Source: Chamaecrista fasciculata (lineage: Eukaryota; Streptophyta; Magnoliopsida; Fabales; Fabaceae). From it: a stretch of DNA of 64,000 nt. A program made the translations under genes and the position numbers. Below, in pieces: positions 22,590-32,915 of this stretch; the first letter of the stretch is position 1; every line of letters begins with the position of its first letter. A model generated the notes under the pieces. The model did no database searches. It worked only from the letters and a program-made list of their open reading frames with translations, and was not told the origin of the DNA. The stretch spans positions 934-64,933 of the forward strand of contig QANZ01016263.1 in NCBI GenBank assembly GCA_003254925.1. Direction: 5' to 3'.

Positions 22590-23233
22590 TTATAAAAATA
22601 ACCGAAACTTTAATATGAGATAGTCATGGGTTTAAGTTATAAACGTTGCTCTGGGAATGTCATTACGTTGGAAGAAAAGTTATGTAAAAGGCAATTAATA
22701 TATATATATATACGTTGGAAGAAAAGCTATGTAAAAGGCAATTAATATATATATATTCGTTGGAAGTAAAACGTTGGTAGTAAACATAATATTAAAGACA
22801 AATAACTTTGAGTCCAACGGCTTGCTAGCTTTGTATATACATATATGTGTGTTTGGAGTTTTAAAAAAAGAGAGAACGGAAAAAAACAATGCAAAGTGTA
22901 AAGTGAGAGCAAAACACTTGTGTCTTTGGGTAGAGAAAAAGTGTGGGAGTAGAGTCCTGTCTACTTCTTTGTGTAGAAGTTGTAGACTCAAAAAGGCGAG
23001 TATTTGGCCGTTGTATATATCCTGGGGGTGACGCGTCCGTGTTCCACTACACCGGGGTTATAGACAAAGTTTCTACCCGTGGAGGGCGTGAATTACCTTA
23101 AAGAGAGCGAGATATCCGTGCCTCGGCGTAATACCACGCAGTTTTTGTTTACTAACTTTTTATATCTTGATATTGTGTTCTCTTATTTTCTCTTGTAGCC
23201 CCAACAAGTTTAAGGTAATTCATTTTTTTTATC
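22590..23233 (+). mobile_element. Probable 5' LTR/leader of the Copia fossil
   Basis: Sequence directly upstream of the Copia gag frame. It has the look of an LTR with U5 (GGGGTGACGCGTCCG, ACACCGGGGTTATAG). A 50-bp unit (GTTGGAAGAAAAG...AAGGCAATTAATATAT) is repeated 2.3 times at 22668-22770. Ends cannot be fixed because the matching 3' LTR is not in the window. Confidence 0.35.
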
Positions 23234-24735
23234 ATGGATGCTACAACCGAAAATAAGAGTGGAGTTGGTGATCTTAACAAGCCCTTCCGTTTCAAAGGTG
23301 TTCATTTTAAGAGGTGGAAATGGAAGGTTTTGTTTTATCTTAATTTGTTAAAAGTTTCTTATGTACTCACTGAGAAGAATTCGAAAAAAGTTTCTACTGA
23401 TTCTATGAGTGATGATGAAAAGAAAGATCATGCTGAAAAAACAGAAAAATGGGAGAGAGATGAATTTAATTGTCGCTATTATTTACTTAATTGCTTGGCT
23501 GACGAATTTTATGATTATTATGAGAAATCATATGAAACTGCCAAAAAGATTTGGAAAGCCTTGCAGAAAAAATATGATACTGAGGAAGCTGGTGCAAAAA
23601 AGTATGCTGCGAGTCGCTTCTTTCGTTTCCAAATGGTGGATGAAAAGTCTGTGGTGGAGCAAACTCAAGAGTTTCAAATGTTGGCTCATGAGGTGCGATC
23701 AGAAGAGATACAAATTGAAGATAACTTCATTGTGGCTGGGATCATAGACAAACTACCACCATCATGGAGGGAGTTTCAAAAAACTCTACGTCACAAGCAA
23801 AAGGAGACGAGCCTTGAAAGTCTCATTACAAGGATCCGAGTTGAAGAGGAGGCTAGAAATCAAGATCTTCTTATGGCACAAAATGGTAATGGTAATTTAA
23901 TAAATAAGGTAAATGCTCTTGGAACCAGTGACACTTTGCCTCAAGGTCAAAATATGAAGCAAAATGCTCAATTGAAACCCTCTGGTAAAAACATGAAAAA
24001 GTCGTCAAAAAATGGCAACTTTAAAGGGAATTCCACCCAAAAAAATTCCAACAAGAAATTTCAATATTCATGCTTCGTTTGTGGTAAAAAGGGCCATATG
24101 GCAAAGAATTGTAGATACCGAAATAAAGGTAATGTACCACAAGCCAATAATGTTGAGGAGCCCTTAGTGGCCATGATAAGTGAGATTAATATTGTTGGTG
24201 ATTCAAAAGGTTGGTGGGTAGATTCTAGGGCCACTAGGCATGTATGTTATGACAAAGATTGGTTTAAAGGGTATACACCCTATGAGAAACCTAGAGACAT
24301 AATGCTTGGTGATTCCCATACTACTCAAATTTTGGGTGAAGGTAATGTAGAATTAAATTTTACTTCTGGTCGTACTCTCACTCTTAAGAATGTTCTTTAC
24401 ACTCCTAAGATGAGAAAGAATTTAATGTCTGCATTTCTACTTAACAAAGCGGGGTTTAAACAGACCATTGAGTCTGACCAATATGTTTTTACTAAAGGAG
24501 GGACTTTTGTAGGCAAAGGGTATGCTTGTGATGGAATGTTTAAGTTGAATCTTGATATGAATAATATGTCTTCGAATTCTGTTTACATGATTTCTTCTAT
24601 TAATTTTTGGCATGAACGTCTGTGTCATATAAATGATAAATATGTGCGAAAAATGAGTAATTTAGGATTGATACCTAATATTGATGGTAATTTTGAAAAA
24701 TGTGAATTTTGTAGCATGTCAAAGATTACAAAAAG
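23234..24735 (+). mobile_element. Copia retrotransposon fossil, gag and start of pol
   Basis: One long frame carries, in order, a UBN2-type Copia gag, a zinc knuckle ([19 protein letters not shown]), the aspartic-protease region and a GAG pre-integrase domain ([20 protein letters not shown]). It is broken: the coding sequence stops at a single N (24736), where unrelated sequence begins, so integrase, reverse transcriptase and RNase H are not present here. Age cannot be estimated without the second LTR. Confidence 0.85.
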
Positions 24736-24736
24736 N

Positions 24737-26994
24737 TCCTGTTGCCTCCACTCGCCGTCAATAGTCCCCGCCAGAAGCAGCAGCTGCTGTGGATCAACCC
24801 CGTCATATCATCGTTCATCCCCTCCGTTGAAGGTTGGTTCTCCCTCATATCCATGTCGGTTTTTTTTTATTTCTCTTTTTGGATTCTGGAAAATCCGTGC
24901 TTTCCTGTTAAGACATGCATAATTTGACTGTGCTTTCTCATTTTGGTTCGATTTAAGACATGCATAATTTAGACTCCTTCACTATCAAGTTCTTCAGTCC
25001 TTCATTTTCATGAACTGAACCTTTCTTGTAGAGATAATTGGCCTTGCCATGTATGTAGTGGATGATTACTTCTTTTTCAGATTTTTGCTCCTCATACATG
25101 TCTGAGCTTGGGAAGAAACCATACTTGGAATGAATGAAAGTTTCATATATGAGTATGGACGATATAGAACAAAAGTTCCAAAATGAAAGACATACTGAAG
25201 ATGAATTTCTCTTATGTTATTTTGATTGATGGATACTAGATGAAAAGTGTAGACGAAGCCATAGGTCACTTTGAAGAAAGGGGGTGTGGAAATTTGATTC
25301 CTAACATTATAACTTATAGTTCTTCAGTGAGATGCATTTCAGTGGTCATCCTGTTATTTAAGTTCCACTTATAAACTAGCTTGAAAGATTAGAAAATGTT
25401 TGTATGTTTTGATTTAGAGAAGTTGGATTACACCTCAGGCTAACCATTTTGACATGTATATATTTAGAATATGAGTGTCATTGATTTACAAGCATGTTTC
25501 GGTATAGAGCTTATTGAAAAGATGATAGGTGTTAGTATCTAGTTGTTGTAGAATTTTGTATGTAAATTCAAGTCTGATATGTATCTCTTTAGTTTATTGT
25601 ATAGCCACTGTGTCAGTCAAATTCTTTCTCTATGACAGTCCCCATTTTTCCTGTTTCTTGTATTTTCTGCATCTAGCTTCCTTCTCCACTTCCCTTTTCC
25701 CATATCTCAATAGTGTAATCAAGAAATATCTGGGTATGTGTAAGGATGCTTTATATGTAGTATAATGTTGGTTATACAATCCCTTTTCCATAGTGTTTGA
25801 ATATTTAAATGATGCTATTTTATCCATAAACACAAAATTATTGTGATGTACTAATAGCTTCCTGTCCAGTATTCTGAGATGTCCAGTATTTGGTTGTTGT
25901 CACCAAAGTTACCTTTTCTATCCCTTTCTTTCAATATGCTTATTAAAATTTTCTGCACTTACCATTTTCTTTAAAGTTAATTTACTCCAACGAGGGATTG
26001 TTAAGGTAAAGTTAAAACTTGTTAACCTTAATTAACACTTAGTGTTGTCATAACCGAACCGGACAAAGACTCGGACAAGTGTTCGGTTCACGGTCGGATC
26101 GGTTGAATCGGTCGGACCGGATGTTTGGACCGGATGACGCAATAAATAATTATTTTTAATATATTAAATATAAACCTCTATATATATATTTTTTTTGGGT
26201 CTAAGAGATGCATTAAATCTATTAATTTATTAGATAAGTAAAACAATTGGTAAGAGAAAGCTAATAGAGCCTCACAGTTGGGATGGTAAAGGTGCTAGGA
26301 GTGTGAAGAAAGGGCATGGGTTCGATCCCTACAAGGCTCAAAATGATTTTTTGAAAAAAAAATTGAGAACCGCCGGTCCGGTCCAGCGGTTGGACCCGGT
26401 TTTCCGGTTCTTAGCCGGTTATTTCCGGTCCAATCCGGTCCAACCATCATTCCGGTTCAAATGGTTGAACCAACTCGCTTGTGTCTTCGGGTAGCGGTCC
26501 AACCGGTCCGACCGGCCGGTCCGGTCCGGTTTTCACATCACTGCAAGGAAGTGACTAATTTACTGCTCTCAGTTAATCAAAGTGTAGTCTATTGAGTAGA
26601 TGAAACATGAAATAGATGAGAAACAGTAATGTTATGTTAGCTTATGTTTATTTTGACAAGATAAGGTATTTATTTTCAATTTGATGCATCACATTGTACT
26701 TTTTTCACTTTGGTGAAAACATCATTGATTGATGTATTTATAATAGGAATGAGGTTAAAACTTATTTCACTTTTTTCACTTTCACTTTGCTAGCCAGCAT
26801 GTTGTAGGTTAGTCTATTGATCATTTTGAGACTCTGAAACGAAACTCCAGTCTCATGTTGACGAACAAATCATTGAGACTTGTCACTTTTTTTTTGTTTT
26901 TTGTACATTCATGAGATAAAAAAAGATAGTGATTCTAAAAATGAAGTTTATATTGTGGTGTTGTTATCTCTCTTTTCTTGTTTTAGGTTGTCCT
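24737..26994 (+). other. Probable 5' leader exon and long leader intron
   Basis: Right after the N lies a CG-richer stretch (CTGTTGCCTCCACTCGCCGT...) ending near 24831 in a donor-like AAGGTTGG. The following ~2.1 kb has no coding signal and closes at 26986 with TTCTTGTTTTAG, nine bases before the Myb/SANT-like start codon. This fits a non-coding first exon and a leader intron of that gene. The stretch contains the hAT-like insertion at 26040-26543 and otherwise shows nothing. Confidence 0.4.
26040..26543. mobile_element. hAT-like element rich in CCGGTCCGG
   Basis: Ends TAGTGTTGTCATAACCGAAC and the inverse TCCGGTTTTCACATCACTG. Both subterminal zones are full of CCGGTC/GACCGG words. A tRNA-like B-box phrase (GGGTTCGATCCC) occurs at 26317 inside. 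No target duplication could be matched. Partial relatives lie at 46535-46720 and 56670-56850. Confidence 0.5.
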
Positions 26995-28189
26995 ATGGCG
27001 CCACCATGCAAGACAAAAGGAAAAGGTGTACAAGCAAATTGGACGGCGGTGATGGACAAGATATTCTTGGAGATCTGTGTGGAGGAGCTGGTAGCTGGCA
27101 ATCGACCCGGCCATTATTTCAATGATAGGGGCCAAAAGAACATTGCGGCAAAGTTCAAGCGGGCAACTTCATTGGACTGGACAGAACCACAATTCAGGAA
27201 TAGGTGGGGCCGATTGAAAAGGGACTGGACAAAATGGAATGGACTTCTTTACAGTACTACTGGCGCTGGCTGGGATCCGATCAACAAGACCATCAGTGCA
27301 ACCGACACTTGGTGGCAAGAAAAAATCGCGGTATTACACCACATGATACTTCATATGTTTAATTGGTACAACCGGTTTACTTGTTGCGTTCAATGGTTTG
27401 TTTTTGTGTGACAGGAAGATCCGTCTATTGCTAAGATGCGTTACCAGACTCTGCCGTGCAAAGAACTAATGGACCAGTTGTTCTGTGACGTGGTGGCCAC
27501 TGGAGAAGATGCAATGTGCCCGAACTCCGGTGTCGTGCCCTCCTTTGCGGGGGACTCAAGCGATAATGATGTAGGATCGCCGGAGCAGCCAAGAGAAGGT
27601 GACGGGCTCGATGCTAATTCCAGCAGTAACGATGACGGGACACAGCCCGTTGATGCACCTGGGGGCCCAAGCAATCGAGGACGGGCAGGCCCAAGCAAAC
27701 CAACAAAACCATCGCATAAGAGGAAGGGGCCCAGAGACAAAAGTAGCAGAAGGACAAAGAGTGGGCGAAGTGACCGGGATGACACTATCGCCCTTATGGC
27801 CGATCATATGGGTAACCTTGTAAGTCGTTTGGAAAGTGACAATCCTATGTCAACAACGACGGTGCAATCCGTATGAGGTGAGAGGAGGAAGAAAGCAATA
27901 GCTATGCTGCGGAAGTTGCCCGACATGGATATGGGGTCGAAGTTCTTCGGCCTCTGTTGTAATGCATTAACAGATCCGGTGGTGATGGATTGGTTCATTG
28001 ACTTGGAGGATAGCCTTGAGGGTCAGCTTGCTTTCTTGAAAACAAAGGTTTGTGAACTGTGAATTGCAATTTAAAGCAAAAGTTTTTGTTACTCTCAAAA
28101 CCAAAGCGTATTAGTTGCATTTCACTATTAACTCAAACCAAATTGAACTCTAATTCATGTGTGTTTTGCAGATCTACGGCGATCATTAG
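26995..28189 (+). pseudogene. Myb/SANT-like DNA-binding protein gene, one stop
   Basis: The N-terminus carries a plant Myb/SANT-like domain of the kind found in PIF/Harbinger ORF1 and L10-interacting proteins: NWTAVMDKIFLEICVEEL, GHYFNDRGQKNIAAKF, WTEPQFRNRWGRLKRDWTKW, TDTWWQEKIA. Exons inferred: 26995-27330, 27415-28047, 28172-28189, all with GT-AG introns and matching phase, ending IYGDH. The middle is low-complexity and rich in S, P and basic residues. At 27874-27876 a TGA follows TTTVQSV, while the same frame continues GERRKKAIAMLRKLPDMDMG for 57 further codons, just where relatives have Arg. A single CGA-to-TGA change explains this. The protein would be about 327 residues without it, 265 with it. 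It is probably a transposon gene. Confidence 0.75.
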
Positions 28190-28739
28190 GGATGGATGAT
28201 GGCGGCTGCAACCGTGAGGAGAGTATCGATGCATTCCACTTTAGGGTTGTCAAATATTTGTTCAATTAGGTTATGCCGTTTGTTAATTAGGTGGTGGATT
28301 TTTCAGTTATGATGTGAGATTGTAATGACGTTTGTTTGTTGAAGAGTTTATATGTATTTGTGTGATGGATTTGTGTGATGGATTTGATAAGAGGATTAAT
28401 TTCGGTTATGTATTTGTGTAATGACGTTTGTTTATTGAGATTGCATTTGAATGATAATCGAACCGAAGTGTTCATTTAGTACTTGTTAACCCATTTGTTG
28501 ATATTGGAAAATGCATGTTCAAGTGTAGGTAATTAAGGAATTGTTGAGCATTTTGTAGTGAATAAAGGTATGAACTAGTTAATTACTCATTTTTTTGGTA
28601 ATAAAAATGTCACCAGCACATATTCCTCCATTATTTTAACCTAACATCTAATTTCACCGTTCCAACTTCTTCATCTCTAAATTTCTCTACAAACCCTAAC
28701 GTCAATCTCAAACCCCAAAACCACATTTCTCCTTGAACG

Positions 28740-29648
28740 ATGTCTTCTTCAACAGTCAGACGTTCCAAGAATGCCCAAAACGCAGCCGGTGCTTCCTCTT
28801 CATATCGCCGCCGTTCGAAAAATGCTTCAAACTCGCCGATGGATGCAAGCTCGACTTCACTGGCCATCGGTCAAGCTTATGCTAGCCGGAACGTTCTCGA
28901 GTGCCGGTATGTTGATTTCCCTTTCTTTGATCAACATTTGCCCCAATGTTCACAGAGGCTGAGGGCTGCAAAATTGGACATACTGGTAGGAAATACGTCA
29001 AAATTTTGTCCTCAGGTAGTTAGGAGTTTTTATTCGAATATGAGGTATAGTAGTAAAGATAATACAATTCTTTCAAATGTTAGGGGTATAAATGTTAGTA
29101 TAGATGAAAAAAAATTGGGCTCTTTGTTAAATTTGCCCTGTAATGGTCTGAAGCTTGATGGGAAAGCACTTGGTAGGATCCCAAACTACAACAAACAAAC
29201 TATTGAAAAAAATCTAATGGAATCTCCTGACCATGTTGGGAAGGTGAACCCAACAAGCATGTCTATAGAATATAAGCTGTTGTATCATGTAGTTGTCTAT
29301 TGCATAACGCATAAGTCAGGCAGCCACACCTGCCCAAATGAAGTTGACTGTTACCTGATGTACTGTCTATTGGAGGGTATTGAGGTGAACATACCCTATA
29401 TGATCATCCAACGAATGGGCAAGTGTTGCCAAAAAGAAGGCACACCACTCCCCTATGCCTCCCTGGTCACAAGAATTTTGCAGTTAAACAATATTTCCCC
29501 TTTCGAGGTTGAGGAAGAGTTCCCGAAAGCATTTGATCAAGTAAGCATTGCAAGGATGGGACACTGGTTGTTGAACAATGAGTGGACATCTAGGCATGGT
29601 ACGATACCGTTTCATCTTTTACATGCATATAAATTGACATCCTTTTAG
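28740..29648 (+). CDS. Putative plant transposon-protein family member
   Basis: A 302-codon frame starts after a CT-rich leader (TCTACAAACCCTAACGTC). The N-terminus is basic and Ser-rich (RRRSKNASNS). The core has the layout of the plant transposon-protein domain often found beside retroelement and MULE genes: PQVVRSFYSNMRY, NVRGINVSIDEKKLGSLLNL, NEVDCYLMYCLLEGIEVNIP, LPYASLVTRIL. A possible downstream exon (29791-30037) encodes a coiled-coil-like tail with LEAMEKRLGDQMAGYHQTVL, after an acceptor at 29790. I could not confirm how the two join. Function unknown; it lies in the same direction as the Myb/SANT-like gene 550 bp upstream. Confidence 0.55.
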   Translation: MSSSTVRRSKNAQNAAGASSSYRRRSKNASNSPMDASSTSLAIGQAYASRNVLECRYVDFPFFDQHLPQCSQRLRAAKLDILVGNTSKFCPQVVRSFYSNMRYSSKDNTILSNVRGINVSIDEKKLGSLLNLPCNGLKLDGKALGRIPNYNKQTIEKNLMESPDHVGKVNPTSMSIEYKLLYHVVVYCITHKSGSHTCPNEVDCYLMYCLLEGIEVNIPYMIIQRMGKCCQKEGTPLPYASLVTRILQLNNISPFEVEEEFPKAFDQVSIARMGHWLLNNEWTSRHGTIPFHLLHAYKLTSF

Positions 29649-29790
29649 CTATGGAATTTGACATGTAATTTGATTCTTATTTACCTTCTCCCTGTTAAAT
29701 GAATGTAAAGAGAAATTAGCTATCATGGTTAATCATTTTGTTATGCTTAATCATTTGGTTAGTTAACGATGTATTATTTGCATATGTCAG

Positions 29791-30037
29791 GAAATCGTTA
29801 CCCACAACCTGCCGGGGAAGATGACAACCGTCAAGGGGGGGAGATCACCCAATGGAGCAGCCCTCTGTCCCGCAATCATTGCAACCTTTTCTTGAGGCGA
29901 TGGAGAAGCGGCTAGGGGACCAGATGGCAGGGTATCATCAGACAGTGCTCGAACGCTTGGACGGGATAGACGCCCACATAGAAGACATCAGAGTGCATGT
30001 CAAAGACCTCGAGGACGCGAGGCAGGCTGAAGATTGA
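29791..30037 (+). CDS. Possible last exon of the transposon-protein gene
   Basis: After CATATGTCAG comes a short exon-like stretch. From 29852 its frame reads MEQPSVPQSLQPFLEAMEKR and then LDGIDAHIEDIRVHVKDLED, ending at a stop at 30037. The heptad pattern suggests a coiled coil. Gene neighbours of this family often end in such a helix. The start codon shown may be internal to a spliced exon. Confidence 0.4.
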
Positions 30038-30478
30038 CCTCCTATAGTACTTCGGTAGCACGCCTGACTTAGGGTGTAATTAGTTTAGAGACAAGCTTGT
30101 TCATTTGATTATTTGTACACTCGACTGACTGAATTATTGTTACGCGAATATCATCTGCATTAATGCTAGCCTTATGAACATTTATTGTGATGAAAAAGAG
30201 AAGTAAATGATTTTGACTTCTATATATGTTACATTTGATTATTTTGACTTCTATATATGCTAGCCTTATGAACATTTATTGTCATGTCCTCTGTTTTTCA
30301 CATGCCAAATCACCACTACTTTAGAGGAAAATGAATAGCAGGAAAGGTGACATCAACATATTCAAATTGGCCTGCGGAAAAAAAAAAAAAAAAACCTCAA
30401 CAACACCATCCATACAATTTCTGGAAATCCTGAAAAGTGAGAAATTTTGCACAAATTAACATTTCAGTTAAAAGTGAG

Positions 30479-30770
30479 AAAGAGGGAATTTCCAGCGCAG
30501 CATCGGTGCACCGATTGAGTATTTGGTGCACCTATTGTTGACTAGGAGGGAATTTCCAGCGAATTTTCGGTGCACCGATTGAATATTTGGTGCACCGAAT
30601 GTTGAAAGAGGGAATTTCCAGTGAATTTTCGGTGCACCGATTGAAATGTGGGGCACCAAATGTTGAAAAGTACAATGTTCATGCTATTGCAATCTTCATG
30701 CTATTGCAATCTCTTAATACAATGTTCATGCTATTGCAATCTTCAGCATCCACAATGTTCATTGTTCACC
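30479..30770. repeat. Minisatellite (~63-bp unit) and short direct repeats
   Basis: Three imperfect copies of a unit with GAGGGAATTTCCAGCGAATT, TTCGGTGCACCGATTG and TTTGGTGCACCGAATG lie at 30479-30667. Each contains the palindrome-like CGGTGCACCG. Directly after it, CAATGTTCATGCTATTGCAA recurs in part or whole three times to 30770. The array sits between two convergent genes. Confidence 0.75.
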
Positions 30771-30798
30771 AACAAATGACAATTACAATTACATACAA

Positions 30799-31428
30799 TT
30801 AAGGTAAATATTGACCTCCAACTCGGAATTGTACAGTCCAAATATTGAAAAGTACAAGAAAAAACAACGACGAAATGAACCCAATAAAAAATGTCACAAC
30901 CATCTTGTATCTTCTTTTGACCTGCATCATTTCTTGCTTAAGCTTCAACCTCTCACTTGCTTCGGTACTCTTTAACTGTTGCACCTCATCGTGAAGCTTT
31001 GCAATCGTCGCTTGTTGGGGGTTTGGAACCGACCTTCCCGTTGCCAGTAAAGCATTTAATTGTTGTTCAAGGGACTCAATTCGGGCTTGCACCTTCCAGC
31101 CAACTTCTTGCCATCGGCTATCAGTTTCAGGGTCATGCCATGAAAAGAAACCACATTTCTTTGGCTGGAGGAAAATGGTCATCATACATCAAAGTTAAGC
31201 GTTTTATTGTATGGAACTCAAAACAATGTACGACAAACACAATATATATTACAAATTATAAAACTATAAATTGCATACCGGATAGTGCGGACAAGTGTGA
31301 AACCGCCTTCCGAAACTCCAAGGTTTCCATGACATTCGGAAAACAGCAACTTCACCACATTGACAATATTTTGTCGGGACCTCGTCGGACGATGAGAGAG
31401 CTGCTGATGAAGATGTTATGGTCGACAT
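30799..31428 (-). CDS. GRF-type zinc-finger protein with coiled coil and TM tail
   Basis: Two exons, 31279-31428 and 30799-31164, joined across a GT-AG intron of 114 bp, give 171 residues. Residues about 16-56 form a GRF zinc finger: YCQCGEVAVFRMSW, GRRFHTCPHYP, then across the junction PKKCGFFSWHDPE, with the four metal ligands C, C, C and C. Residues about 70-140 form a coiled coil (RIESLEQQLNALLATG, LHDEVQQLKSTEASERLKLK). The C-terminus is one hydrophobic helix (VVTFFIGFISSLFFLVLFNI), a tail anchor. Plant proteins with this layout are often transposon-linked; their role is unknown. A GC-richer stretch at 32239-32430 ending CGCAAG/GTAAGT is likely its 5' leader exon. The start MSTITSSSAA is the first ATG that keeps only the Ser-rich lead. 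Confidence 0.75.
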
Positions 31429-31449
31429 CGTCAGGATTGTTCGCAAAAA

Positions 31450-32470
31450 TCCAAATGTCACAATGTCCGGCCTTTGCACTGCACAACAGTTACAAGTTTG
31501 ACTACAACCATTACTTGAGACTTATGACACAAAATTTGCAAGTAAAATAGCACTTATGACACAAAATTTACAAGTTATTTCTAGTTCTTTCCAATTAATC
31601 ATAAGTTATCCCGTTACTGAAATTCTAAATTCTTCAGATCAGTTTGAGGCTGTGATCCCTCCTATACATAAACACCTCTAACTCTATCACCCTCCCAATC
31701 TCTTAATCAAATACTTCATTCAAAACTCTAGGGTGGCATAACAGTACTTTTGCACAAAGGATGACTGTAATTTTGCTTGGTAGCTACAAATATGAGAATA
31801 GGCTACATCGTAGATACTACCATAATCAAATGTTGAATATTGCCCAGCAATGATATAAGGAGAAGCCAAGAAGAAGATAACAACAGTCTCACAACCTGCC
31901 TACGTGACAGGAGTTACAAAATCTTGAATCATGAGCAAATCTAGAAAAACAATTGGGGAATACGTTCTCAGTTCTTTGATATTAAAATTAGCGCGGCATA
32001 TTGAGACTAGTCAACAAACAATATTCTTAATTCGCTACTGAATCCACAGTTCGCAGGACGAAAAGCAAGAAACAATGATTTTCCATTCAGACAGAGTGAA
32101 ACGTTTGATGAAACAAGAAAAGCAAACTAAAATTGTTACGGAATGCATCATCAAGAGGTTTTACTTGTTCAGTCTTCGATGAAACTCGATTGAGCCCTAA
32201 AATAAATCTACAAGACGCAACAGCACAGGATCACTTACCTTGCGTCGGACCGCAGAGGACTGTTGATCGTCGATGGAAGACAGGCCACCCTCGCTCGGTC
32301 GTGGGAAAGAATCCGGTGTGGCAGTTGGCAAAACGTCGACGGGCTATGGAAGATGCATCGCGATGCAGAAGGCCAAACTCTGGTGACAATGAAAAATTTG
32401 GGTGTCGATGGATTTAGGGCATATTTGCAATTTCAGAATTAAAAATTTTGGCACAAATTCACATTTCAGC
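31450..32470 (-). other. Leader intron and probable 5' leader exon of the GRF gene
   Basis: No coding signal on either strand fits a known family. On the minus strand 32239-32430 is GC-richer and ends at a strong donor (GACGCAAG/GTAAGTGATCC). The ~800-bp AT-rich stretch below it would be a leader intron. This mirrors the arrangement in front of the Myb/SANT-like gene, with promoters near the two ends of a composite element firing inward. Confidence 0.4.
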
Positions 32471-32479
32471 CCTAGGTCA

Positions 32480-32724
32480 CAATGATTATGTACAACATGG
32501 TCCCAGATTATGGTAAAAGACCATTTTGCCCTTTGTGATTGGGGATTGAATGTATTAGAGTATAGGTAATTATAGGTTTATGTATAGGGGTATAAGTGTA
32601 ATTGAGTGTGTTTGATTATTTAAGAATCATGATTATAATCAAATCAGGAAAAAAACGTAAACGAACGTGTTTATTTTGATTATAATCAAAACAGATTATA
32701 ATCAAAACGGAAACGAACTGGGCC
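32480..32724. mobile_element. Right terminus of a PIF/Harbinger-like element
   Basis: The end reads GGAAACGAACTGGGCC and is followed by TAA, the 3-bp target typical of PIF/Harbinger. Several GATTATAATC words lie inside it. The subterminal stretch (TATAGGGGTATAAGTGTAAT, GAGTGTGTTTGATTATT) is the same, inverted, as the left end of the element at 55114-56362. The matching left end is not found and may be lost in the gap at 24736. Confidence 0.55.
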
Positions 32725-32799
32725 TAAAAAAAAAAGACCATAATAATGATTATGATCTTTTAAGTCTAATGCAAAACGTCATTGTACATGACTATACCC

Positions 32800-32835
32800 T
32801 AAGTCCTAAGCCCTAAGCCTTAAGCCCCTAATTAA
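32800..32835. repeat. Degenerate CCTAAG heptamers
   Basis: CCCTAAGTCCTAAGCCCTAA then GCCTTAAGCCCC: about four units of a 7-bp word near the plant telomere unit CCCTAAA but with G at the end. Too short and diverged to be an interstitial telomere with confidence. Confidence 0.35.
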
Positions 32836-32915
32836 GGGAAGTTTCTCACTCATTTTATCTCTCTAAAATGTACCAAAAAATGTAAAGACCAAATACAAAC
32901 GACCCAAATCCCTAA

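Noticed and set aside
23409-23747. 112-codon alternative frame in the Copia fossil
   Set aside because: Shadow of the gag frame; Lys/Met-rich because of the shifted reading.
26280-26340. tRNA or SINE inside the hAT-like element
   Set aside because: Only the B-box phrase GGGTTCGATCCC is good; no convincing A box, tail or duplication.
27441-27785. Long minus-strand frame rich in Leu and Ser
   Set aside because: Mirror image of the Ser/Pro-rich part of the Myb/SANT-like gene; no independent start, domain or splice support.
32800-32835. Interstitial telomere repeat
   Set aside because: The heptamer is CCTAAG-like, irregular and only about four units long.
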